Below, piece by piece: positions 1-12,300 of a stretch of 64,000 bases of DNA. The notes beneath the pieces are model-generated. The model saw only the letters and a program-made list of their open reading frames with translations. It had not been told where the DNA came from and made no database searches. The stretch covers positions 1,364,001 to 1,428,000 of the forward strand of contig NC_053205.1 in the NCBI RefSeq assembly GCF_905163445.1, given 5' to 3'. Each line of letters begins with the position of its first letter. Positions within the stretch are counted from its first letter, which is position 1. This stretch comes from Pararge aegeria. Its lineage: Eukaryota; Arthropoda; Insecta; Lepidoptera; Nymphalidae. Position numbers and translations under genes: made by a program.

Positions 1-345
1 ACACATAGTAGTAGCAAAAAGCTGATGCATTCGATTTTTTCGTATTGGAGTTCTAAATGGTATTCACACAAGTCATATAAGAGCATCGCTTCCAGTTGTT
101 TTCGTCTAGACTGTTCAACAGGTCAAGTAGGTTATACTTTTTAAGCAGTTGGTCATACGAGAGGTAACTCTTAGTACATTTGTAATGCAATCTGCGTAAA
201 AATTTTTTTTGTACAGTCTCAAGGCTCTTATTATACTTGTCATAATAAGGGTCCCAGATACAAACGGCGTATTCTATTTGTGAACGTACTAATGTCTTAT
301 ACAGGTGTAGGTATATACGTTGTGGCTCGTTTAAAATGAGATAAC
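1..345 (-). mobile_element. LINE reverse-transcriptase C-terminal fragment
   Basis: The minus strand reads LYKTLVRSQIEYAVCIWDP, then YDKYNKSLETVQKKFLRRL and further residues up to CSYMTCVNTI before a stop. This is the region after the RT palm in CR1/Jockey-like LINEs. It is cut by the window edge and carries no flanking duplication that can be seen. Confidence 0.75.
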
Positions 346-354
346 TAGACTAAC

Positions 355-545
355 TTCCCCGGGGAGATAATTGTCTCCTGGCCATGCTAGCCGTACAGGG
401 CGCGTTTCGAATCGGGGAGAAAATTTCGTTTACTAAAAACTAAAGCTACGATAGCTTTAGTTTATCACCATCTACGCATCATAAGTGCCATCTATGGACC
501 TACTTGAATGAAAATACTTTTGACGTTTGAATGTACGTAGAAATC
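355..545 (+). mobile_element. CR1-like LINE 3' end
   Basis: Contains the 3'UTR pattern shared by many copies here (GGCGCGTTT… …CTAAAGCTACGA… ATCACCATCT… CATCATAAGTGCCATCTATGG… CCTACTTGAAT), ending near a TTTTGACGTTTGAATG tail. Partly scrambled. Confidence 0.6.
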
Positions 546-724
546 TCACACTCTGCAATGTGTAATACAGTGCCTGATTAAGCAAGCGCGGGGCCCGTAG
601 CGAATTCTTTAAAAGAGCCCTTGATCTGCTATGGGTTCTCAATTATAAAGTGGTAAAAATACAATTCAATACTTAATACGTATATTAAATACAGTACGTA
701 TTTGCTATCTATAGGTTACAATTT

Positions 725-890
725 TTAGTCGGTCGGTCGGTTGGTCCGTCGGTCAGTCCGTCAGTCAGTCAGTCAGTCAGTCAGTCAGCAGTCAGTCAGT
801 CAGCAGTCAGTCAGTCAGTCAGTCAGTCAGTCAGTCAGTCAGTCAGTCAGTCAGTCAGTCAGTCAGTCAGTCAGTCAGTCAGTCAGTCGG
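725..890 (+). repeat. (GTCA)n microsatellite
   Basis: About 165 bp of GTCA units, degenerate on the left (GTCG, GTCC) and pure on the right, with two one-base slips near 788 and 803. Flanked on both sides by the same GGGGCCCGTAGC…-like sequence (589-602 and 888-901). Confidence 0.95.
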
Positions 891-1104
891 GGCCCGTAGC
901 AATTGCTGCTCTAGCTACGTGGTTAATCCGGCACTTGTGTTATATATATGTAGCAGTAAGTTAATGCTATCTATTGTAGCTTAGCTCATTCCATCCATTC
1001 GTCGCTTCCGAAGTCTGTACTGCTGTCGGCAATGCGTACCTGCAACAACAAGTTTATTTCTTGCAATTAATATAATATTGTCTAACATTTGGAATAAAAA
1101 TAAA

Positions 1105-1357
1105 TCCTAATATTATAAATGTGAATGTATGTTTGTTTGTTACGCTTTCGCGCGAAAATTACTTAACCGATCATCAAGAAACTTTGTACACGCACTCTTA
1201 GAGGTATCAGAAGTAATATAGGATACTTTTTAAAAAAAAAAAAAATTTTACGAAAGATAAAAAAATGTTTGTCGAAAATCTCATGTATGACTATAGGTGT
1301 ACACTATGTACGCTGCGTCTCGAAATTTATGCGGGCGAAGCCGCAGGGCATATCTAG
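1105..1357 (+). mobile_element. non-autonomous Helitron
   Basis: Starts TCCTAATATTATAAATG, continues with the GTTTGTTACGCTTTCGCGCG block and ends GCGGGCGAAGCCGC (hairpin) … CTAGT, the Helitron terminal signature (5' TC, 3' hairpin then CTAG before T). Confidence 0.8.
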
Positions 1358-1444
1358 TAAATAAATAAAGTATCCAAACAAACAAATTGTAATAAACAGA
1401 ACTAATAAAAAGTTAGGTTTAAGGAAATTATATCGATACGACAC

Positions 1445-1575
1445 CAGTTATTGAATTCAAAATTCAAAATTCACAATTCAAAATTCATTTATTTCAAGTA
1501 GGCCTAATATAAGCACTTTTGAAACGTCAAGTCAAGTCTGTTTGTAGTGATTCTACCACCGGTTCGGAAATTGAT
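1445..1575 (-). mobile_element. CR1-like LINE 3' end with AATTC tail
   Basis: Reverse copy of the subfamily ending …GGCCTACTTGAAATAAATGAATTTTGAATTTT. Shows the CCGAACCGGTGG and AAACGTCAAGT landmarks and a degenerate GAATTTT repeat tail. Confidence 0.75.
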
Positions 1576-3386
1576 TATTCTCGATTCCTGAACGAAGACT
1601 GTAGGTATTGGTAGGAGTAATGTCAATGTCAGTGGGAAGAATAAAGGGGGAGAAAAGGGGAATTAACCGGTGATGGTGGGAAAAAGAGGAAGGCGAACTA
1701 AAAAGTACAGTCGGTAGAAGGTTAAAAGGGGTTTCTCTACTCTTACACCTTATTATGGGAAGAAGTAATTGTCTATAAAGGAAAGTAAAACGAAAATTTT
1801 ATTGATGGGAGTCGTTGAAGCGTACTTTCTTACAAACCACAAGTTGCAAACGAGATTGGAGATGAGTATTAACACATTTACATTTAACCTGCTAGAAGCT
1901 GTTATAAGCACCATTGTGACCAAATAATAATAATGGTTAAAGTTTAGGCACGATAATTAAACATTATAAAACTATTCAAACCTATTAAGTTGGCAGGTAC
2001 TATGATAAATTATAAGTGCCTGCTTTAAATAAATCCAAAGTAAAGTATTAGTATGGAAAATGTTTACCTAGTGGGTAACTAAAATAAATCACGAGGTACA
2101 AAGTAAATAAATAACTTCTAAATATGCGCACTGTGTTTCATTTATGTCAGCCTAACCCAATATTTCTAACATAATCTTGCAATCTTATTTATTAAAAAAT
2201 AAGATTAAGATTTTAAAAAAATCCTTTTTTATTTGAAAGTGTATACTATCAAGCATGTTTTGTCTTGTTTTAATGAAGATCTGATAAGTATTGTCGGAGA
2301 TAATAATAAAATAATAATAATAATAATAATAAATTTTATTTCATTGACAATTTCATTCTTAATTAATTAATACGCTGAGATCTCCTTTTAAGCATATAAT
2401 ATACTTGTACCAGGAGGTCTCGCTCTTCTATAACAAAATGTGTACATACATTGAGCTAATTTTTGTAATTCAGCTGTATATTATTCAATTTTTTTTTTTT
2501 TTTTTTAAAAAAGGAGATAAAGGACGTAACTCTTCACAAATAACAGCAGGTCGCAAGGCATATGGGACAACGATCGAATACTTGCGTATCATAGTGCTTA
2601 ATATTGTAAATGTAAAAGTTTATGAGTATGGATGTTTGGATGTATGTATAAACTAAAATAATGACAACTTACTAACTTAGTGTACATCGTACAATAAAAG
2701 GTAAAATAACCTTATATCTTTCATTTATTCAGAATATTGGTAAGGGTACAGAATTGACACAATAAACATGGTGCCACGATAACTGTCGCAGTAGTATAAA
2801 CTGTGTCGCAACAATTAACGCCCACCTCCAACAATAAATGTATAGCACCAATAAGACAAAAGTAGAACACAGTAAATGCCAATAAAAAAAAAAGAGAATA
2901 AGAGTCAATTAGAATAATAAAAACATGCAGCGACTTATTTAGTGCGGGTGTGTGTGTGTGTGTGCAATTATGTGTATATGCATGTGTGTGTGGGTGTGTG
3001 TGCAATTGTGTGTATATGCATGTGTGTTATGTGAATGTCCATTGTTTGGGCCTTTTTTTTAAATCTGTTGAAGTAGGAAGAATCATTTTATTATCTTTTC
3101 TACATCACTGTAGGATAGATTCCTAAGCCAATGTTTAATAGCACTTCTACATTTATGGACAGTTAAAGGATATATATTTAATGTAAAATTAATTTTGTTA
3201 TAAAGGGTACAGCTAGCATAGTGAAATTGCCTTTTAGCAAGCATAGTGCGGCATGGTTTAATCTTGCAGGCGCGATCAGATACTTTGGGTAGGATGGTTT
3301 GGTTTCATTATATATACAAAGTTTGAACGAAATCAGACCGTTTGAAGAGTGTCAAAATCAAGTCCGTTACAAACATACAGGTGAAG
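1576..3386. other. region 3' of the galectin gene, no gene seen
   Basis: AT-rich with no convincing coding frame. Holds an (ATA)n run about 2306-2332, a T/A run about 2488-2512, and an interrupted (GT)n tract about 2946-3030. A minus-strand AATAAA-type signal (TTTATT on plus) near 3086 could serve the galectin transcript. Confidence 0.5.
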
Positions 3387-6300
3387 CTAATAACAATCGT
3401 GTAAAATATATAACGCGCGATCTTCTCCAGACAACCTTGATGGAGGAATCAAGTTAGGGATAAGAATGCCAACCTCCTCGGTGGGACTGTCGCTGCTGAA
3501 CCCGCCAGCCATGGCGTAGCCCGCCAGCCCGCCGGCGGCTAGCGCGCCAACGCCCAGGCCCACGGCTGCGCCAGTGCCCAACCCGCGGCGTTGCTCGGGC
3601 TGCGCGTATTGGCTACCGTACGACACCGGCTGAAAGCATGTCACACATATAACGTCCGTGAACGTGTGTCAAAAGTTATGCTTCTTTGGCGTAACAACAT
3701 AAAAATCTTATTCTACGTTCGTAGAAAAAACGACACTAAGAATAAAAAAATATTAAATACACTGAAAGTTTTATCGTAACGCATTATCAAGTTATCTCAT
3801 TACCTGACAAACTAGTTTCACTCAACATTTAAATTTGAGATATTTGTACAATTGAATCAATTAAATGACCGGAATGAGCCCGTAGACTTTGACATTTAAA
3901 AGTGTACACTGTCAAACCTTTTGAAAAACTAAAATGTTGACTATAGCTAACTTCAGGGTGTCGGTTTCATGTGATGGTGTGCGCACGATCGTAAAAATAT
4001 ACTCTCATAATTTTTTCCCAACGCGCCAAAAGAAATATAACTTCAAAAACATTTATGTTCATCACTCAATTGGTTTATGTGATATAACAATACCGCATCT
4101 TATGTGTAATAAGTACTGTTTGTTTCCCTTGAAAAGTTTAATAAATAAATTAAAAAAACTAAATACGAAATATCTTATTCCTATTAAAAACTTACCGCTC
4201 CAGCGCTAAAACCTGTAACAATACAAAGAAAAATATGTTATTTAGAGTTAATATTATATATATACCTACAAGCGATAAATGCTTCGTTTGTCTAGTGGTC
4301 ACAGTGTTCAACTACGATTCTGGGCCGTTCCAAACTCCACGATTCTGGGCCGCTTGTTTCCAGCGGCTCCCCGCGACTCGCTTGATGCGTTAAGCATCCA
4401 TGAGCATTGCATTAAGGTCTCCAAGAGTCTGGGCCATTATGACTACATCGTCCGAAGCTTGAGTGATGTACTCGCCGTTAATGTTGATGCCAAGCCCGTT
4501 CCAACCCAGAAGCTAAAAAAGTCCTCCAACGCAGCGTTATACAGCTTCGGGGAGATAACCATCTCCTTGTCGCACTCCTCGCTGTAGTTGGATCGGTTTC
4601 GTAGTCTTTTCTTGTATACGGACTGACATAGTGGCGTCTTTGTACGAACCGGTAGTCAACATTTACGGGTCCAAAATTAGTTCTATCCTTGTCTACAAAG
4701 GACATAGTGAGAAGCATTACTTTTCGCATTATAAACAATCCATGACCGGGCCTCTAAAGGTCACGGTCTCCTCCCACGATGAGAAGGGGTTAAGGCCGTA
4801 TACTACCACGCTGGCCCGGTGCGGATTGGTGGACTCCAATACCTTTGAGAACAGAGCAGAACTCTTAGGTATGCATCCTTACGATGTTTTCCTTCACCGA
4901 TTGAAGCCAGTGATATTTTAATTGCTTAAAACGCTCATAATTTAGAAAATATTTTGTGCTACACTGTACTACACTGTGGTATGTCGAACAGTTCGTGAAA
5001 TACCAACAAAAAGAACACGAAAGCGGGTACTCAGATTCTGCCCGTGACATCCAACTTGACATCTCGTACCTCCGCAGTCCCGTCGAAATATCGACAAATC
5101 CCAAAATATTATCGTGGTATGTCCCTTTAAACTATATTTAAGAAATGTTGATTAACCACGAAACACTTAGTTTGAAATCCTTAGGGCCGATTTCAATCAA
5201 TGTTTGTTACTATAGCGACCTGTTAAGTAACGGACTGTTGGACTGCATCAACAAGTGATTATCTTTCCTGACGGGCCGCTAAAGTTAATTGTTGGTATAT
5301 ATGTCCGTTAAATATATAACAGACGATTAGGCACTGCATAAGGTTGAACATCGTTATTTGAAAATGAGTATTTGGAAAATTTAAATACTGGTCACTTCGG
5401 TGGTACAGTAGTACAATATAGAGATAGTTCAAGAGCAGACCCACCGCGCTGCTCCAATACGGATTGATGGGCTCGAATGATTATCGTCGTCATGTAAATG
5501 ATCATCCATATGCTCTCCGATGCACGGGGATGGAAAACAATATTTTCCTAATTCCGAACCTCTTCGGAGAATTTTTAAATAAATAAGTACAAACTATTTT
5601 CACCAACTCCGTAATTAAACTCACGAGCCTCGTGTTATTATATGCTTGTTACGGAATCTAATTTAAATTCCCGTTGCCATAAGAGATAAGAGCCAAAAGT
5701 AACATAAACCGTTGTGTAGAAATTTCTAATGAAACTATTAGCTGCTATTTGAGTTTTTTTAACATACGAAAGCTGAATTTTTATTAACTACTAATTTCAA
5801 ATTCAAATTCTAATTTTCTTTATTCATGTAGGCATATCACACGCATTTATGAAGCGTTTATACATATATGTTTACATAATTGTAAGGGGATGGTGATAAC
5901 TTCGTACGCCAACTTAAACCTAAAGCTACGAGGGTTCCAAACGCGCCTTGGTCTAAGAGCCCACAACAAACTTAGCCGGGTAATTTTTTTTTTTTGTTAT
6001 CACCAGCTCACAGTTTATTTATATTAAGCTATGAAGCTAGAGCAATTCACACCCAAGCTTTTTTATTGTTCAAGTAATCCTTAATATTATAATAGGATTT
6101 TTCTGTTAGCTTACGTTTTATATAAACTTTGAACTTATTGAGACATCTAATACATAACTGATTATTTTAGTTACTATCTTCGCTCGCTGTGTATTGTACT
6201 GTTCTCTGCTTCCATTCTAATGTAATATTTGTAAACGTTGCTGCGTGAAAGAAACCAAGAAAAACACATTCGCAGCTTTGTCCATGTAAACTATTAGTGA

Positions 6301-9300
6301 ATATTATTCCTTACACCTATACTAAAACAAATGCACACGTTGCTTCGTGAAAGATAGACACATAATACATAAATCCACTCGCAGTTTTCTCTTGCATATT
6401 ATTCGCGTGTATTCACGTCCTTAACTGTATACTAAAGTTATACATTCGAACGTTGCTGCGTGAAAAGCTATACCTACCAATAAAACAACTCGTATTAATA
6501 AAAGCAAACCAATCTACTATTCTTTATTTAGCCACCATCTTTGTAGATAATAGTTGAAAAAAAAGAAATTTCATCGTATTAAAACCTTTTTCTTTCATCA
6601 TTTTATCCAACGAAACATTTTTGGTGGACTTGCGTAATTAAAAACAAACCTATTTATTGTTCGTTTAACACTTCCGGAGTACTTGTGTAATAAAAAAACG
6701 ACCTATTTTTTTGGTTCAAATCACACACTCAGTCTAAATCACACACTAAGTCCAGATAGCACACTTAGTCCAAATCTCACACTCAGTCCAGATATCACGT
6801 AGTCCAAATCACAAACACTCAGTCCTAATAGCACACTCAGTCCAAATCACACACTCAGCCCAGATATCACTTAGTCCAAATCACACACTCTGTCCAAATC
6901 ACACACCCAGTCCAAACGCCGACTTATTCCAAAACAGAAGACACCCTTAGTTCAACTTACGTCACCCACCCGCCAACGTATTTACGTCATCCGCCCGATT
7001 AGAAGCTACAAACATAATGTAACCTTCAAATTTTTTGACGTGACAACGTCTTATAATTCGATGGAGCCGGCTGCACGCAAGAAAAAACATGACGCATGCG
7101 GCGTTACCTCGCTCTGAGGCGTTCCATTCAAGGCTTGAAGTGCAAGCGAGAGCGCGGAACGAGCGACAAAGAGGCACAGTCGGCCTCCGCGTTCGACATC
7201 TGTCTCTCTCCTACTTGAGTGAGCGATGCGTCCGCGTGGACAGCTTCTATACAATAATACATTTACATGTTTTCGGCAAGGATGAAGTGCAGTGAAAAGT
7301 GGATGTGGTGTCAATTGTTTATAGCAGCGATAATATCTATCAAACAGATAAAATTTAAATTTTCAGTATTTTCTTACGACGTTGTCACGTTCAACTATCG
7401 TCAGTAAGCCGACTTTACAGACAACCAATTTTTTTTTTTTTATATTTATAATTGACGAACCAAGCAGATGGGCCACCTTATGTTAAGTGGAAAATCATAC
7501 CCTATAAACAGAGCAGGGCAAGGAACATGTCTTGCAACTTGCCGCCCCGTGCCCATTAACCTGAGCCTTGGGTGTTAAGTCTCATGAGCCTGTAATCACA
7601 CCGGCAACCACACCCTTTACACCGGAACACAGCATTGCAACAATGCTGCTTAGCGGCAGAAATAAGCACGGCCATAGTAAAAAAAAAACTCTACCAGTCT
7701 CGCATGTACTAATTCCTGGAAAAGTTACATTCCTGGGTTCGATTCCCACAACTGGAGAATGTTTGTGTGATGAACATGAATGTTTTTCAGTGTCTGGGTG
7801 TTTATCTGTATATTATAAGTATTTATGTATATTATATTCATAAAAAAATATTCATCAGCTATCTCAGTACCCATAACACAAGCTACGCTTACTTTGGGGC
7901 TAGATGGCGATGTGTGTATTGTCGTAGTATATTTATTTATTATTATTTATTTATTCCTCTATTATCATAAAATATTACAAAACAAAATTAAATGTAACAA
8001 CCTCCTCAATCATATATCTCTGACTGTCCCGCGCCGGTACACCAGAAGTTGCAAATCCACAATTTTTTTTCATATACCATTTACTAAATCCCATCTCGGA
8101 AAACGAGCGCCTATTATACGTATTTTTGCGAAATAAAACGAGTAATCTAAAAATATACCTCGCATCGATATCTTCCATGACTCGCCCACAGCTTTTAGAA
8201 AAAAACTCACAGAACACTTATCGGTGTGTTAAATTTTGTGTTAGTTTTTTTGTCAAATTAAGTTTACTTGACGCTTTGTCAATGCTATGCGCACTTGTCA
8301 TTGACGTGCATATCAGTCCATGTTTTTGGGTGTGTGCTATGTTTAAAAAACGTGTAATATGCATATTGTCAGTGCTCTTAATAAATAAACAACAATAATA
8401 ATAAATAATATAATTTTAAAATTAGTGATAAAACTATAAGTCTCGCTGAAATGGATGGGAAAGGAAAATATTAATTATATTAAAAATAAAATAAAATAAG
8501 GTATATTGCATACATAGTTTTTTTTTTATTAACCATCACAAAGACAATACGAATGCGAAATACTAACGAGAAATGCAAAAATCAAAACAACTACATACAT
8601 ACATACAACTAATCTAAATTCATACAAATTAGCGATCTGAAGCGCTTAGTTGCTTGTGCGACAGACGCGTAGCTTACGCGACATGCGCGTAGCCAATGCG
8701 ACAGTCGCGTACCTTATTCTCACTAGCCCCCGGACTGGTGACAAATGACAAGTAACAAACACTCTCTGCTTAAAAGTTTTCAATAATCTTCCCCATAGTA
8801 ACGTTAGTAAATAAAAGTTAGACGAAACTTGAATAAGAAGTTTAAAAAAAACCGCACCGATTTGAGAACCGTCATGTTAAGAAGTCTATATATAGAAATT
8901 AGATTGTGATGTAATTAAATAAGTGAAGATTTCTTATACAAAAAAAAAAGGTTAAATATTTACGGCGTTCGAGTTAGCCATCTCTAAGAAAAAAGGAAAC
9001 GAGCGAGCGAGCTCCAGCAGAACCTTGTGCTTCATAGCTCCTTGCAGTCTTTCTACGATTATTATCACAAATATGTGATAATGGTCGTAAAGCCCGCCTA
9101 CCCGCATTAAAGTGGCTTTGAGGGTCACGATCAAGGCTTGCCTAGTATGAGTACCAACGGAAATGGCATTGCATTGCACCCTCCCACAATAAGATGGGCC
9201 GTAGTCCACCACGCTGGGCCAGTACGGTTTGGTGGGCTCCACACACACACCTTTGAGAACATTATCGAGAACTCTCAGCATGCAGGTTTCCTCACGATGT

Positions 9301-12300
9301 TTTCCTTCACCGTTGAAGCAAGTGATATTTTAATAACTTAAAACGCACATAACTTAAGTGAGAAGTGCGTGCTGGGATTCGAGAAGTCGAGCTCGTATCC
9401 ACTGGGGCATCACCGCTTCGTTCTTGCCAAATTGTTTCACATTAATAAACGTTTATTAAGTTATTTTTATCTTTACTATTTGCTAATGACCAACCATTCG
9501 CACAACTGTCATAGCTTGCTTGGACCCAGCAGGGCCGTATTCCGTATCTCAGTTGACACGAAATTTAGCAAGCCACTGGTGAAAGTTGCCATCAAATAAA
9601 CGCCCAAGCCATTATATAATACGAGATTAACTTGGTTGGTAACTTTAGATTTCAGAATTTCAATTTTATCACAGTATAATCAGTGTTTTTGGGTACAAAT
9701 TTAGTGCAACATAATTGAAATGGGCAGCAGATACTCATTTACAATAGTTATTTATCCAACTTATAGTACAATTCTGACCTACCCTGTACCCTGCCACGCT
9801 TTGCTTTGCTGGACGTTGCTTTTGTGGCAAATTGGAAATGATCGTCAAACCACAAGATAAGCTAGCTAACCATTGTTTGGTGGAGCCCACCAACAATACA
9901 TTATCTGGGATAAATATACTACGAATAAATATACTACGACAATACACACATCGCCACCTAGCCCCAAAGTAAGCGTAGCTTGTGTTATGGGTACTAAGAT
10001 GACTGATGAATATTTTTATGAATTATATATACATAAATACTTAGAAAATACATATTATAGGGATACATGATCATTGGTGGATTTATGTATACTTTGCAGA
10101 ATAGGGTCAGACGGACTGTACTAAACAAGATGAGCAAATGCAAATCAATATTAACCATACAATAAAGAATTTAAAATATGGATTTAACAGCTTATTTAGC
10201 TAACTGGCAACGTTTGGCAGTGGCTGGCTTAATTTTGGTGCGAACTGAGAAACAGACTCGACCTCCAGGTGGCAGAAGCTAACAAAAGCTCGCTCGTTTC
10301 AATTTTTGTGAACTTCATTTTGTGCCAACAAAGTCTATGTGCAAATTATATAGCAGCAACAAAATTGTGCTTTTACAGAGCAAGTCGATATTGTTTAATG
10401 AATAAGTAAAGCTGACATTACATTTTTGAACGTCCTCTAAATTGACAACTTCATTTTTATTAATAACACTCCGTTAAAACATCTAAAAATTGTAACTCCT
10501 CGACAAATTCGTAATAATATAATAAGCAATATTAATAATACAGTACGTTTATTAACATCAATAATCATAAGATACATGCTTCTTTTTATTATATAAAATA
10601 ATGATTAATAATTCAAAAATCAAACGAAAGAAAAATAATAAACAAAAAAAAAGAAGAAGAACTAAACATAGAATATATCTTAAGATCTAAGGCTCCGCAG
10701 ATCGAATAAAAATTAATAAAAATAAAATCTTTGATTCAATTCTCCCATCGAGATATTATTACAAGGCACCTGCAAAAGATAAAAAAAAAAATAGTAAAAA
10801 AAATATACTTTCATAAAACAAAAAAAAAAACCCCGACTAAGAAACAGGAGTTCGTGACAGGTCCTGATTGAATGGACGATGTGTCCATTGTATCACGACC
10901 TGTCCGGAACGAATACTTTCATTTTTTTAAACAAATCAGTATCCTCGTATTAAAATCAATGACTAAATAAATACTACGACAGTAGACATCGCCATCTAGC
11001 CCTAAAGTAAGCGTAGCTTGTGTTACGGGTACTAAGATGACAGATGAATTTCTTTATGAATAATACACATAAATACTTATAATATACAGATAAACACCCA
11101 AACACTGAAAAACATTCATGTTCACCACACAAATATTTTCCAGTTGTGGGAATCGAACCCACGGCCTTAGACCGTCAAAAGGAATAGGTGTTCATGACAG
11201 GTCGTGATTGAATAGAAGATATTATATGTCATAATTAATTCTTAAATGAAATCAAAATTATCTATTAAAATGGGCTGGTATCAGAAGACCTTCTGAATGG
11301 TTCATACATTTTTTTTTACTTTATAGTGAGGCGATGGTGATATTAAACACAATACAAAGATTGATCTAAACGTGCCCCGCTCAAAGGCCACAAAAAACTT
11401 CACGGTTTTAACTTTTTTTATCACCATCTCACAGCATCTTGATCTAAATGATTTTTTGATTTCGAGCATCCCAAATATATTCGGTTTCCATATTATACGA
11501 TGTCTTACTTATGTTTATTTAAATTCATAAAATAATTTAATTAAAAAAAAAAAAATGGCTGCGCACAAACTGAGTGTGCGTACGTTACATTATATAATTA
11601 GATTTACTTTAAATATTGTATTATAAATGTAAAATTATGTATTGTGCTGAATAACTTTGAAGTTGAAATTTATGCAAGAAGTCTCTTAAGATACGAATCC
11701 CAAAAGAAAACAAGAGTTACCGGAGTTCACAGCGTTTGAATAACAAATTTACAAAAAAAAAAAATACCTACACGTTTTTGGAAACTCCTCTTAAGCCACT
11801 TCTCAATAAAGCCGTCAGTAAAAGCCTGAAAGAAAAAAAGAAAAAAAAAGCTATTCAAAATAGGTGTGTACAAGAAAATAAAACTAAAAAGAACAGATTA
11901 AAAAATACAAAAAGAAAAAAAAAAGACAACAAAAAACATTTTTTTAAAGCGCATGCACACGTCACCTTATAAATATGAACCAAACCAAATAAATATAAAC
12001 CCAACCAAATACATAAATATAAACCAAACCAAATGTAAACCACCTTATCCAATGTCTGAGAATTTCTACCAACGTTTACTTACACGCGATCGAAGAAGTT
12101 AACTACGATTTATATGGAATCGAAGCAGCGACATCTAGTGCCAGTATTTTTTTTTTATTCCACTACAAGTTAGCCCATGACTGCACTCTTGCTGGTAAGT
12201 AAATATGCAGTGTAAGATGGTAGCGGGCTAACCTGTCCGGGTGTATGGCAGTCATATTAAATCAGAACGCTTAATCGCTTAGCGGCATGTCTTTGTTATT

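Noticed and set aside
725..890. CRISPR-like regular repeats
   Set aside because: It is a tetranucleotide microsatellite without spacers; the other arrays here are minisatellites in a eukaryotic intron.
2721..3005. 94-codon minus-strand open frame, His/Thr-rich start
   Set aside because: It is the translation of an (GT)n/(AC)n tract plus AT-rich intergenic DNA; no domain, no splice signals.
8952..9281. 109-codon minus-strand open frame
   Set aside because: Overlaps the SINE-C copy at 9140-9425; the frame is not kept in other copies.
11736..11972. Lysine-rich 78-codon plus frame
   Set aside because: Pure A-rich composition inside a galectin intron; no homology landmark.
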